Notes: generated from the sequence alone by a model not told the origin. Positions 1 through 9,103 are shown, numbered from the stretch's first letter. The stretch: DNA of 64,000 nucleotides from Gammaproteobacteria bacterium (GCA_009841615.1 VXLL01000004.1:176000-239999); one strand, 5' to 3'. Numbers and translations are program-made.

Positions 1-1931
1 TAACAGACTTCGTGACGATTGAATACGCAGACAAAGACCGGTTGTACGTACCAATCTCCTCCCTTGACTTGATCTCAAGATATACCGGCGTCGAAGCTGA
101 TCATGCACCCTTACACAAACTAGGATCAGATGCTTGGGCGAATTTAAAGCATCGCGCCGCCAAGAAGATCTACGACGTTGCCGTCGAATTGTTGAGTATC
201 TATGCACGACGCAAAGCGACTCGGTCGTTTTCGTTTCCTAATACTGATACTGAATTTGAAAAGTTTTGCGATGAATGTGAGTTTGAACTAACGGTTGATC
301 AAGCTGAGACTACAGACAAAATTCTTGAAGATCTACAGAGTCCCCGCGCTACGGATCGCCTGGTTTGTGGAGATGTCGGCTTTGGAAAGACCGAAGTCGC
401 GATGCGCGCCGCGTTCCACGTTGTACAGGCAGGCTTTCAAGTGATCGTCTTAGTACCAACAACCATACTTGCACAACAACACTACGAGACTTTCACCGAT
501 CGATTCGCAAATTGGCCGCATGTCATCGAGCTGATGTCCCGTTTTCGGACTGACCACGAGATCAAAGTGATTAGTGAGCGTATTGCAGCCGGCTCTGTAG
601 ACGTTGTGATCGGCACTCATAAGCTTCTTCGCACCAAGGTAGACTTTAAGCGGTTAGGCTTACTCGTAATCGACGAAGAACATCGGTTTGGGGTACGAGA
701 TAAAGAGCGGATCAAGAACTTTAAAGCTGAAGTCGACACCATCACACTTACAGCCACTCCGATTCCTCGCACCTTAAACCTCTCCATGGGTGGTTTGCGA
801 GATCTCTCGCTCATTACCACACCACCGGCAAATCGTCTTGCAGTAAAGACTTTTGTTGTACCGTACAACTCGGTGGTAGTATCCGATGCTATCAGCCGAG
901 AGTTAGCGCGCGGTGGTCAAGTCTTTTACCTTCACAACAGAGTGCAAACCATTCACAACGCGTTTGAAGGAATCAAACATCTAGTACCTCACGCTCGTGT
1001 CGACATCGGGCATGGACAAATGAAAAAACGCGAGCTAGAGAGAGTGATGTCAGATTTTTATCACCGTAAGAGTAATGTGTTGGTTTGTACGACGATCATC
1101 GAAAGTGGTATCGATATTCCAAACGCAAACACCATCATCATTGATCGTGCGGACAAATTCGGGTTAGCGCAATTGCACCAGTTACGAGGCCGAGTGGGTC
1201 GGTCTACGCGCCAAGCCTATGCCTACCTGTTAACACCCGACGATGATGTAATTTTCACCGTGGAGGCAAAGCAAAGATTAGACGCGATCGTTAAGTCCGA
1301 CGACCTTGGAAGTGGGTTTTCCCTCTCCATGCACGACCTTGAGATTCGTGGTGCTGGAGAGATCTTAGGACAACAACAACATGGTCAGTTAGAATCCATT
1401 GGGTTCACGTTGTACATGCAGATGCTTAATCACACGGTCGATACGATTAAGAGTGGAGGGATGCCCAATTTCGAAGATCCACTACCCATGACACATGAAG
1501 TCAATTTAGAGACTACTGCCCTCTTTCCCGAGGATTACATACCGAATACACACACCCGCTTAGTGTTATACAAACGGCTTGCTTCACTAACCACACAATT
1601 CGAACTTGATGAATTCAAAGCTGAAATGATCGACCGATTTGGTACCCTACCAGAGTCTGCAGAGGTGTTATTTCTCACCACCCATTTAAAGATGTTGGCG
1701 CAACGAAAAGGTGTGAAACGGGTCATCGCCGGCGAACGAGGAGGCAGTATCGAATTCTTCCCCGACGCAGATCTAAATCCGCAATCGATTACCTCAATGG
1801 TGTTAGCAAATCCACGAAGCTTGAGAGTCTTGCAGGGGCACAAGATTTCATTATCGGAGTTGCCCGAGGATGTTACCGAACGAGGTTATTTCGTCGAAAA
1901 ATGCCTCAACCGCATCAGCCTCTTAAATTAA
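1..1931 (+). CDS. mfd: Transcription-repair coupling factor Mfd, C-terminal part (5' end outside window)
   Basis: This is the C-terminal part (about 640 residues) of Mfd, the SF2 translocase that removes stalled RNA polymerase at DNA lesions and recruits UvrA. The reading frame is open to the window edge, so the start lies upstream. The first visible residues (EYADKDRLYVP) match the RNA-polymerase-interaction domain. Counting from the GTG at 12, Walker A is GDVGFGKTE at about 120-128 and the DEEH box lies in IDEEHRFG near 222. Helicase motifs IESGIDIPNANT and QLRGRVGRS follow, and the last 140 residues form the regulatory C-terminal domain. Full-length Mfd is about 1,150 residues, so roughly 500 are missing here. 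A CsiV-like gene starts 5 bp after the stop. Confidence 0.97.
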   Translation, partial: TDFVTIEYADKDRLYVPISSLDLISRYTGVEADHAPLHKLGSDAWANLKHRAAKKIYDVAVELLSIYARRKATRSFSFPNTDTEFEKFCDECEFELTVDQAETTDKILEDLQSPRATDRLVCGDVGFGKTEVAMRAAFHVVQAGFQVIVLVPTTILAQQHYETFTDRFANWPHVIELMSRFRTDHEIKVISERIAAGSVDVVIGTHKLLRTKVDFKRLGLLVIDEEHRFGVRDKERIKNFKAEVDTITLTATPIPRTLNLSMGGLRDLSLITTPPANRLAVKTFVVPYNSVVVSDAISRELARGGQVFYLHNRVQTIHNAFEGIKHLVPHARVDIGHGQMKKRELERVMSDFYHRKSNVLVCTTIIESGIDIPNANTIIIDRADKFGLAQLHQLRGRVGRSTRQAYAYLLTPDDDVIFTVEAKQRLDAIVKSDDLGSGFSLSMHDLEIRGAGEILGQQQHGQLESIGFTLYMQMLNHTVDTIKSGGMPNFEDPLPMTHEVNLETTALFPEDYIPNTHTRLVLYKRLASLTTQFELDEFKAEMIDRFGTLPESAEVLFLTTHLKMLAQRKGVKRVIAGERGGSIEFFPDADLNPQSITSMVLANPRSLRVLQGHKISLSELPEDVTERGYFVEKCLNRISLLN

Positions 1932-1936
1932 CAGAT

Positions 1937-3118
1937 ATGGATACTAAGCTCCTAGTCTGTTTTGTCGTGCTACTTGGTATGTTCTCTCAAGTTCGTGCCG
2001 ACACTCCCGAAAGTTATTTAAAACAGCGTTGGTACACGATCGAAATGGTTGTGTTTGAAAAAGTACCTGCGCCCGCTACTCCAGAATTAGTGATAAACGT
2101 AGTCGAAAAGCGTGTGTTGCCAGTGGGGACGATAGCGATGCAGTTGAGCGATGAGGAACTAGCACGAATTCGCGAATATTCCGATGCTGTAAATTTTGAC
2201 ACGGGTGTCGATGGGTGGTTTTTTGACAATCCCTGGCATGTTTCACCAACGACAAACAACCAATCTCAGACAGATCAAGAACTTGATGTTGAAACAGACA
2301 CTAAATATTTAGGCGGTTGTTGGTTACACATAGTGACTCTCGAGGAAGAAACTTCCCCCGGATTCGAGTCTCATGAGGATTGGACAAAACGGATGGCCAA
2401 TCTCTTCCAAAACAATCAAACTCGTGATCCGAGGTTACCTGACTGGCTACCTGATGTGTGGCAGACGTTCGACCGAAACGTGATTGATGCAGCGAAAACT
2501 CTCGGGCTCTGTGATGAGGATGTAGCTCCTTTATTTGACGAAGAATATTTGGACTTCATGCGGCTCGTAACACCGGAAGATGTACATTCACCGACTGAAG
2601 AGGACGGAAGACTCACGCCCGATAAGATTCAAGAAGCTTTTGACGAGTATGAACGAGAACTCAATCGAACTGCATTGACGCCGCAATCAAGTCGACTCAA
2701 TCTTCAACGAACCGCAACTCGTCTGAAAAACAACAACTATCGTATCATAGACCACTTTTCTTGGATTCAAGATGGTCGAGCAAGGGGGAGCGAGTCGAAC
2801 GTTTTAGTTCAATTTGGACGGCACTTTGAGAACGGTTTTCGCGAAGTCGAAGGCACAATTGCATTCAGCGTTGCTCGGTTCTTACACTTGAAAGTGAATT
2901 TGTGGAGACTTGTTTCCGTACCGCAAAACTATGATCCAAACGAAACAGATTTCGAATCACCAATATTCTTTTACGAAATTCAGGAGAGTAGACGCCTAGC
3001 TTTAGGTGAGGTCCATTACTTCGACCATCCAAAGTTTGGAGTCCTAGTTCAGATCAGACGGTTACCGATACCTGATGAGCTAAATGAGCTAGTTGAGCAA
3101 TTGAATAGCTCTCCCTAA
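1937..3118 (+). CDS. CsiV-like exported peptidoglycan-binding family protein
   Basis: A predicted exported protein of 393 residues. The ATG at 1937 is chosen because it gives a clean signal peptide (MDTKLLVCFVVLLGMFSQVRA) and avoids overlap with mfd; an in-frame ATG at 1901 would add twelve residues. After the signal comes RWYTIEMVVFEK, the opening strand motif typical of the CsiV family, which lies beside mfd in many gammaproteobacteria. In Vibrio, CsiV is a periplasmic peptidoglycan-binding protein that modulates lytic activity; that role is knowledge of the family, not visible here. The C-terminal third (SWIQDGRARGSESNVLVQFG onward) is also characteristic. The last 30 bp overlap the oppositely oriented MTI phosphorylase gene. 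Confidence 0.75.
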   Translation: MDTKLLVCFVVLLGMFSQVRADTPESYLKQRWYTIEMVVFEKVPAPATPELVINVVEKRVLPVGTIAMQLSDEELARIREYSDAVNFDTGVDGWFFDNPWHVSPTTNNQSQTDQELDVETDTKYLGGCWLHIVTLEEETSPGFESHEDWTKRMANLFQNNQTRDPRLPDWLPDVWQTFDRNVIDAAKTLGLCDEDVAPLFDEEYLDFMRLVTPEDVHSPTEEDGRLTPDKIQEAFDEYERELNRTALTPQSSRLNLQRTATRLKNNNYRIIDHFSWIQDGRARGSESNVLVQFGRHFENGFREVEGTIAFSVARFLHLKVNLWRLVSVPQNYDPNETDFESPIFFYEIQESRRLALGEVHYFDHPKFGVLVQIRRLPIPDELNELVEQLNSSP

Positions 3119-3820
3119 GAGAACGCGCAACGTCTCAATTGAAGACGTAGCAGCCGTGTGGGCATGTTTTAAATCGATTTCACTTGGAGTCAAACCTGCA
3201 GCCGCGTTCACAACTAGACAAACCGCAGCGTACTCCAATTCGAGCTCTCGAGCTAACGACGCTTCCGGCATGAGCGTCATTCCTACCAAGTCACAACCAT
3301 CCTGTTTCATCCGAGTAATCTCCGCGCTAGTTTCTAAGCGCGGACCTTGAGTACAGCCATACGTGCCACGATTGAGTGTTTCACTGGTCTTTGAATCTTG
3401 TCTCGATTGAATCAGTATCTCTCTTAATCGATCGGTGAATGGGTACGTGAAGTCGTAGTGTTTGATGGGTAAATCTCCGAAATAAGTGTGATCGCGTCCG
3501 AACGTGTAATCAACTATTTGATCAGGGATCACTATATCCCCTACATTGAGTTGTGAGCTAATCCCACCTACTGTAGCAGTTGCAAGAATTTGATTCACCC
3601 CAAGATCTCTTAGAGCCCATAGGTTGGCGCGATAATTCACCTTGTGTGCGTACGTACTACCGTCTCTCCCGTGGCGTGCCAATAGGAGCACTCTCGGTCC
3701 AAAGATTTCCGTTTGAACTAGGCTCGAAGAAGTAGTACCAAACGGAGTATCCATAGACTCTACGAATAGACTGTCGTCAATGATTGAACGTAATGAAGTA
3801 CCGAGGATAATCGCTTGCAT
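3089..3820 (-). CDS. S-methyl-5'-thioinosine phosphorylase (MTIP)
   Basis: A 243-residue purine nucleoside phosphorylase of the MTAP/PNP family. It resembles the Pseudomonas enzyme that cleaves methylthioinosine to hypoxanthine and methylthioribose-1-phosphate. Diagnostic stretches are LLLARHG (phosphate site), HKVNYRANLWAL, DYTFGRDHTYF, CTQGPRLETSAEI and the substrate region DLVGMTLMPEASLARELEL followed by NAAAG. The usual N-terminal IIGGTGL is changed to IILGTSL. The gene is next to mfd/CsiV as in Pseudomonas. Its product, hypoxanthine, is the substrate of the phosphoribosyltransferase at 7239-7763. MTAP or MTIP specificity cannot be settled by eye; synteny favours MTIP. Confidence 0.85.
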   Translation of the reverse strand: MQAIILGTSLRSIIDDSLFVESMDTPFGTTSSSLVQTEIFGPRVLLLARHGRDGSTYAHKVNYRANLWALRDLGVNQILATATVGGISSQLNVGDIVIPDQIVDYTFGRDHTYFGDLPIKHYDFTYPFTDRLREILIQSRQDSKTSETLNRGTYGCTQGPRLETSAEITRMKQDGCDLVGMTLMPEASLARELELEYAAVCLVVNAAAGLTPSEIDLKHAHTAATSSIETLRVLLGRAIQLLN

Positions 3821-4020
3821 GGCTGTTTAGTATGATTCAGTCGAATTTGGTTGATTTGATGTAGAGTTGCTCGTACCGTTACCGCGTGAGCACAAGAGCT
3901 TGTAGTGGTCCGTCTTCCACTGAATCTGAGAGCTCGTACTCAATCATTTGCAAGTAAGTTGGGGAGAGTGCCGTGCAGAACAGAACTAAATTTTGTGATT
4001 CACTTATGACGCACAAATTA

Positions 4021-4058
4021 GTTTGTTGCTCACTTTTCGCCAAAAGCGAGCAACAAAC
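4021..4058. terminator. Long hairpin downstream of the broken fic gene
   Basis: Arms GTTTGTTGCTC (4021-4031) and GAGCAACAAAC (4048-4058) are perfectly complementary. After one A/C mismatch the stem continues with CTTTT/AAAAG around a CGCC loop. On the plus strand a TCTTTTTTC run follows at 4063-4071, as in an intrinsic terminator. For fic (minus strand) the hairpin lies about 25 bp past the stop, but without a clear T-run. It may act bidirectionally or be a small repeat element. Confidence 0.5.
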
Positions 4059-4081
4059 AGCGTCTTTTTTCAAATTTACTA

Positions 4082-5185
4082 TTAAACATCTACGATGTCA
4101 AGAAGAGCTGGAAATACAAAAACTTCGGGTCGGCGACCGCTACCGCTTCGAAGCTGTTTTATTATTTGCTGCTCACGAAAAACACCGATCAGCCTTCGCG
4201 ACGTCGCAGAAGAAACTTCCAATCCGTTTAAAAAGTCCGATCTGAGAAATATTGGATACTCAAAAATCCAACCAAGCGCACGCATACCGCAGGAAGATCT
4301 GGTTAGCTCGGGAAGCCGTTGTTTCAAGGTGTCATAAAGCTCAAGTATGCTCTCTGCTTGTTTGAAATTTGCCTCCGTCTGGTTCGCAACCGCATTTAGA
4401 AAAAATGTGATCCATTGCATCCAATCGCCGTCTCGAGATACAGATAATGAACCTTCGTAGTAGTCTTCTCGGTGCGCTTCAAGAAAAGAACTGATGTAAA
4501 ACCGCGGTTGAAAAATTATTTTCCATCGCCACAAAAGCAACGGAATTATCATACGACCGATTCGCCCATTTCCGTCTATAAATGGATGGATCGCTTCGAA
4601 CTCGGCATTTAAAACCGCAAGTTGAACTAATTGATCAGGGACATCATCGCTGTGCATGTACTATTCCCACTCAGACATTGCATTAGGAATAGAAGCTGCA
4701 GATGGTGGTATATATCTCGCTTCTTCAATACTACACCCAGGTCGGCCGATCCAGTTGGATATCCGTCGATACGATCCCGGTTCTTTATCTTGACCTCGAG
4801 TTCCTCGTAGTAGAGTGCGATGTGCTTCAAGGATAACTCTTTGCGATAAAGGAATGGACTCTAAACTCTGCTCTGCGTCATACAACGCTCGACGATAATT
4901 TAGAATTTCTTGAACATCGTCTCGACGTGTTGAGGGAGGCGTGTCGTGCCCCGCGTCAAACTCAAGCACTTCGCCAATTGAGGCTATAGTACCTTCTATA
5001 CGGGACGATGGAACCGCTTCGTGCGTCGCTAATGGAGTGATCAAAATGTTCGAATTTGGGATTGCTCGAAGCATACTGTCGTATCGAGCAACGGCTGCGG
5101 CAGTCGGACCAAGGAGAGGAATAAGCTTAGTCCAATTGATGTTGTTTGGCGGAAACTGTCCCGAATGATATGTGACTGGGGGCAT
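4082..5185 (-). pseudogene. Fic family protein (class II) interrupted by an in-frame TAG
   Basis: Two open stretches in the same frame are separated by one TAG (minus strand, 4663-4661). If that codon were sense, the product would be 367 residues. The N-terminal half carries SSRIEG at residues 60-65, fitting the class II inhibitory helix motif (S/T)xxxE(G/N). The C-terminal half carries the complete catalytic motif HPFIDGNGRIGR at about 200-211 and ends in a winged-helix-like region. Fic enzymes transfer AMP, or another nucleotide-derived group, to a target hydroxyl. Family members usually have Q or K at the TAG position (EWE-x-YMHSDD), one base change from TAG. The reading frame is otherwise intact, so the lesion is recent, a sequencing error, or read through. 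The region looks AT-richer than its neighbours. Confidence 0.85.
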
Positions 5186-5597
5186 TACAACTCACTACCC
5201 GATTGAACCACTAACTGATCGTGGCAATGGATTCTGTGTCTGGAACTATCTGAACACACGCAGAGATACGAAACATCTCTTGACTCCTGATCAACTGACT
5301 GATACTTTTTAACCATCTTAACATACGAATGGTGCAGAAAAATTCACTTTTGCATTGTTCGACTCTGTGATATTAGACTAGTTGCTACTTACGAGATACT
5401 CCACAATCAAGAAAGAGTTCCACACACTCACAATCCCGTATATTCGGTCGACTTACATTGTTAGTTAGTAGTCGAAATTTAAACTTCTAAAAGGTCGGTA
5501 GACAGGAAGTCGTGGTCGACGACTCAGCCAACTAGTATAAAAGCCAGTGCGAGATCGAACGATGGTGTTCAAATACAACCAGAAACAATCAAAAGTT
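5186..5597. other. Intergenic region without a convincing gene
   Basis: About 410 bp between the start of fic and the end of the TlpA-like lipoprotein gene, both on the minus strand. It holds no open frame of note. A small inverted repeat, AGTCGT (5508-5513) with ACGACT (5519-5524), lies 74 bp past the lipoprotein stop and is a weak terminator candidate without a T-run. It presumably contains the fic promoter, but no clear -35/-10 pair was assigned. Confidence 0.5.
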
Positions 5598-7037
5598 TCA
5601 GTGCAGCAAATCCTCTAACTTCGCTTCTAGTTCACCTCCGCTGAGATTCTTGGCTAAGATGGCACCAGTGCCCACTTCGTAGAGCAACGAATAGGGAATG
5701 CCAATTACCTTATACGTCATAACTGCCTCCGCTTCGGATCCCATGCCTAGATTGATCCACGGAATCTCTTCCTCCTCAGAAGCCAACTTCCAATCCTCGT
5801 GTTTGTCATCCAAAGTGAAGGAGACGATCTCGAATCCTTTGTCCTTGAACTTAGCGTAGGCTTCTTTTAGGTATGGGAACTCCGTCCGACACGGGCCACA
5901 CCAAGAAGCCCAAAAGTCCAATAACACCACTTCAGCATCCTCGTGAGCACTGCTCAATGATGCCGATGTACCGTCGAGACTAACGGCTTCAAAATCTAAA
6001 ATAGGTGTGCCGACAGCAATCAAATCTCGCTCGTCAATTCGCGCCTGATGCTCTTGGTCCCTTTCGATTATTTTGGCTATCCATGGGTCGTTATGTGCGT
6101 TTTCTTTGAGGAACGCCATCGCCTCGGTATACCAAGTGCCAGTCGTTATATTAGTAGTTTGTAGAGTGAGTCGCCGAACCAGTAGGTCAGGATCATTCAA
6201 AGCAATTTCTTTTCGTCCCTCAGATTCGAGCCGTACTAGCTGCGTAAATTGAGCACGGGTGGCCGCCATGGTTTCGAATCGCTCTTGTGCGGAGCTAGGA
6301 GTGGAATCGCCTAAAGCTTCTTGGTAAAGTTCTAACGCGTTCAAATATTCTTCGCTTTGTTTCCATGAGTTGATGACAGCATCGTTGTAAGTTCCACCAT
6401 CAACGACAAATTCTTCATATTTATCCATGGTAAGAGTGAGTTGCCCTGGTTCCATAACAAACTGTCGCGTTCTCAATGGCATCCTAATGGAATTGTTAAC
6501 CAGTTCGCCATCGGTCACAGAAAAATTTATGGGTTTAATCTCATCAACTTTCGTAGTTATTAAGAACCTTCCTTCTTCGATCGTCGCTTCTGCTAGCACA
6601 ATGGCACCGTCTGGTATGGAATCCTGCAAAGATATCGTACCTGCTGACATGGACATCGAGGATGATGAACCCGTTGCAGCACTACTGCTACTCACACTTG
6701 CAGGAGACGCTAGTGTACTACCACTTCCTCTTGTTGACGAGGAGATGCTAGTACTACTACTTGATGCAACCGCACTTTGCGAATCGGAGTTTGAATCAGC
6801 AATCACAATCGACATAGCTCCTCCGAGTGATTCAACTTCAGGCACCCACAAAACGAAAGTACCACTCGAATATGCTGCAGACACATCCCCTTGCAACTCC
6901 AATACTCCCGTTTGGGACTCTTCTTCGTCGTCTCCGCCACCACTACACGCGGTAAACATTACATTAGCAAACAGCAACAAACCAACCGTTCCTAGAGTTT
7001 TCAAACAACTGTTGCCAACTGATTGTTGTCTATTCAT
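5598..7037 (-). CDS. TlpA-like thioredoxin-fold lipoprotein with serine-rich linker
   Basis: A 479-residue exported lipoprotein. A strong ribosome site (GGAGGT) lies nine bases before the ATG. The signal peptide ends in a lipobox with the cysteine at residue 31 (VMFTAC), followed by an acidic patch. A beta-rich segment containing a serine-rich stretch (about residues 87-135) is followed by a helical middle region with a SWKQSEEYLNALELYQEAL pattern. The C-terminal thioredoxin/AhpC-TSA domain has the redox motif WASWCGPC near 373-380 and a cis-proline in VIGIPYSLL. Membrane-anchored thiol-disulfide exchange in the periplasm is inferred. The large N-terminal extension recalls TlpA/DUF4369 proteins best known from Bacteroidetes. 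A relative lies at 35735-37453. Confidence 0.8.
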   Translation of the reverse strand: MNRQQSVGNSCLKTLGTVGLLLFANVMFTACSGGGDDEEESQTGVLELQGDVSAAYSSGTFVLWVPEVESLGGAMSIVIADSNSDSQSAVASSSSTSISSSTRGSGSTLASPASVSSSSAATGSSSSMSMSAGTISLQDSIPDGAIVLAEATIEEGRFLITTKVDEIKPINFSVTDGELVNNSIRMPLRTRQFVMEPGQLTLTMDKYEEFVVDGGTYNDAVINSWKQSEEYLNALELYQEALGDSTPSSAQERFETMAATRAQFTQLVRLESEGRKEIALNDPDLLVRRLTLQTTNITTGTWYTEAMAFLKENAHNDPWIAKIIERDQEHQARIDERDLIAVGTPILDFEAVSLDGTSASLSSAHEDAEVVLLDFWASWCGPCRTEFPYLKEAYAKFKDKGFEIVSFTLDDKHEDWKLASEEEEIPWINLGMGSEAEAVMTYKVIGIPYSLLYEVGTGAILAKNLSGGELEAKLEDLLH

Positions 7038-7238
7038 GATTTAGACCTCCGTGATCCGATTCCTAGACACTGTGTGTGTCCGTTTAAATTTGAAATGAAC
7101 TGAGTTAGACGATGCTAGTCCTTTTTCATTAAGCCATTATCGTGTTGAACACGAAATTTTAGTGGTTCCACTACTACTTCATATCGGGTATTCAGAACAA
7201 ATCAAACTACACCAGTAACAATCGTTCCGCTTCGATGT

Positions 7239-7763
7239 CTACGCCTCAGGTATAGCATATATCGCGGGTAAGTCGCGATATTTTCCGTCTAGATCCATTC
7301 CTCTTCCGATGAGAAATTTGTCCGGCGCATAGAGTCCCACATAGTCCGCTTCAATGTTTGGTGGTTGGGACAATTTTTTCCGTACCAAAACTGCTGTATA
7401 GACCTTTTCGGTAAACGTACTGATTTGGTCTTTTAGGAATTTCAACGTGATTCCGTAATCAAGGACATCGTCCATTATTAATACCGAGCGTCCTTGAAGG
7501 TTTTGCGGTAAAGGTCCGACAACCCTTGGTTCATCGCCAACTAAGCCTCGATATCGTTGTACTTGTACAAATTCCAATGTTAGGTTTAATCGGAGTCGCC
7601 GAACCAGATCCCAGGCAAAAGGACTCCCACCGCGCAAGACACAAAGACCAACAACTTCAGCTCCAACTAAGTCTAGATCGATCTGGACCGCTAACCGATC
7701 AAGGGTTCGTTCAATGGCCGATTCTGAGAACAGCAGTACCGCACCATTCGGTGGGACACTCAT
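7239..7763 (-). CDS. hpt: Hypoxanthine(-guanine) phosphoribosyltransferase
   Basis: A 174-residue type I phosphoribosyltransferase that converts hypoxanthine or guanine plus PRPP into IMP or GMP. The PRPP-binding loop VLIMDDVLDYGIT lies at about 94-106, and the pyrophosphate loop VLRGGSPFAWDL at about 42-53. The flap RYRG and the late FLIGRGMDLDGKYRDLP block match bacterial Hpt proteins. The ATG abuts the stop of the MscS gene (shared position 7763), so the two are probably co-transcribed, mscS first. Hypoxanthine versus xanthine or guanine preference cannot be read from the sequence. Confidence 0.88.
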   Translation of the reverse strand: MSVPPNGAVLLFSESAIERTLDRLAVQIDLDLVGAEVVGLCVLRGGSPFAWDLVRRLRLNLTLEFVQVQRYRGLVGDEPRVVGPLPQNLQGRSVLIMDDVLDYGITLKFLKDQISTFTEKVYTAVLVRKKLSQPPNIEADYVGLYAPDKFLIGRGMDLDGKYRDLPAIYAIPEA

Positions 7764-8875
7764 TAACTCTCTGGGTTGATCTCGTTCTCTACATGTAAAG
7801 TTTGCGTGGGGAACGCGAAATCAGCTCCATGTTTGTGGACGATGTCAGCTATCAAGAGCAGTATCTCCTCCTTGATCTCGTGAAATTCGGTCCACACCGT
7901 GGTCTTTGTAAATGTGTACACGAAAAAGTTCACGGAAAAGTCACCATACGATACCAAGTTGACCATAAGCGTCCGAGATGAGTCAATTGCTGGATGGGTC
8001 TTTAACATGTCGCGTACATCATCGATCACTTTCTTAGCAGTCGAAATGTCCTCGTATCGTATACCAAAAGTCTCGTAGATTCGTCGATTCCGCATTCTTT
8101 GGGGATTTTCGACAGACAGACTCGCGAACACGGCGTTGGGTATATAGAGTGGTCGTTGATCAAACGTTCGTATACGAGTGATCCTCCATCCTATTTCTTC
8201 GACCGTACCTTCAATTTCTCGATCGGGGGAGCGGATCCAATCTCCTACGGCGAAAGGTTTATCGATAAACAGCATGAGCGCGCCAAAGAAGTTTGCCAGC
8301 AAATCTTTTGCCGCAAAGCCTATTGCAATACCCCCGATCCCGCCAAATGCTAAGACTCCCTGAATAGGCAATCCAAACGCTTGCATAACCATCAGTGCTG
8401 CTGATATGGCTATGGACGCACGCAGAACTTTACTTACGGCACCAGCGGTAGCAGGATCCCAACGTGACTCAGTTCCGTCCCGACGTGGCTCTACAACTAT
8501 TTGTTGAAATTCTTTGACAAAACGACTAGCGAACCAAGCTACAAAAGCGACTATTGCCGCTGCTCGAAAGGTACCGACGTGCGCAAAAATCGAATGTGCT
8601 GTTACTTGCGTAAACGTATCGAAGTAAATTCTGTTGGCTGCGAAGCTTAGTCCGACAATCCAAATGGCCCACCCAAGTGGCTTGTTCGCTGCGCGAAACA
8701 GTGCATCGTCCCACAGCGTTTGAGTCTCGCCTACTTTGTTAGCGACGCGGTTTAGAACTCTCTTGGCAATTTCACGCGTTATAGCTGTACCAAGAACAAT
8801 CAAAAATACGTGAAGCCCTAGCCAGACCCATTTCATCCAGCCAGAATTTTCGAGTGCTTGTAAGAACGCGTCCAA
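7763..8875 (-). CDS. MscS family mechanosensitive ion channel
   Basis: A 370-residue inner-membrane protein with hydrophobic segments near 15-35, 70-90, 100-120 and 150-170. The pore-lining and beta-domain core of the family follows at about 165-215: FGGIGGIAIGFAAKDLLANF and then FIDKPFAVGDWI. The soluble C-terminal domain (EGTVEEIGWRITRIRTFDQR, IPNAVF) is typical of small-conductance osmotic channels. It opens on membrane tension to release solutes after osmotic downshock. The gene is the first of a two-gene unit with hpt and is divergent from lexA across a 228-bp region. Confidence 0.9.
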   Translation of the reverse strand: MDAFLQALENSGWMKWVWLGLHVFLIVLGTAITREIAKRVLNRVANKVGETQTLWDDALFRAANKPLGWAIWIVGLSFAANRIYFDTFTQVTAHSIFAHVGTFRAAAIVAFVAWFASRFVKEFQQIVVEPRRDGTESRWDPATAGAVSKVLRASIAISAALMVMQAFGLPIQGVLAFGGIGGIAIGFAAKDLLANFFGALMLFIDKPFAVGDWIRSPDREIEGTVEEIGWRITRIRTFDQRPLYIPNAVFASLSVENPQRMRNRRIYETFGIRYEDISTAKKVIDDVRDMLKTHPAIDSSRTLMVNLVSYGDFSVNFFVYTFTKTTVWTEFHEIKEEILLLIADIVHKHGADFAFPTQTLHVENEINPES

Positions 8876-9043
8876 TTAAATTGCCTCGTAAAGAAGAAAG
8901 CGTGTAACCACTAGTCCGAGAATTTTAGAACAATCGATGAAAGTTAGCTGAACATTTGACTGTTCAAAGCACGTAAATCAGCCGAAAAACGCTAACAACT
9001 TCCAAATTTCCCGCTGTTTCGCGAAAAAACTGAACATAAAACC

Positions 9044-9077
9044 TTGCAAATATGTACCATTCTGTATATATTTATAC
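9044..9077 (+). promoter_or_regulatory. lexA promoter with overlapping LexA-box-like operator
   Basis: TTGCAA (9044-9049) is separated by 17 bp from TATATT (9067-9072), a good sigma-70 pair. CTGTATATATTTATAC (9062-9077) overlaps the -10 element. It fits a LexA-type CTGT-N8 half-site on the left, but ends in ATAC rather than the E. coli-type ACAG. The boxes upstream of imuA at 60691-60727 have the same CTGT-N8-(G/A)TAC form. Autoregulation is inferred. Confidence 0.65.
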
Positions 9078-9103
9078 TTTTCTATTATTGAAGAGATTTC
9101 CAT

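Noticed and set aside
3879..4245. Short open frames on both strands around the 4021-4058 hairpin
   Set aside because: They exist because the hairpin sequence is free of stops; none has a ribosome site or protein-like composition.
6427..7044. A 205-codon open frame opposite the TlpA-like lipoprotein
   Set aside because: It is the antisense of the serine-rich coding stretch, and the sense gene has a strong ribosome site, lipobox and thioredoxin motif.
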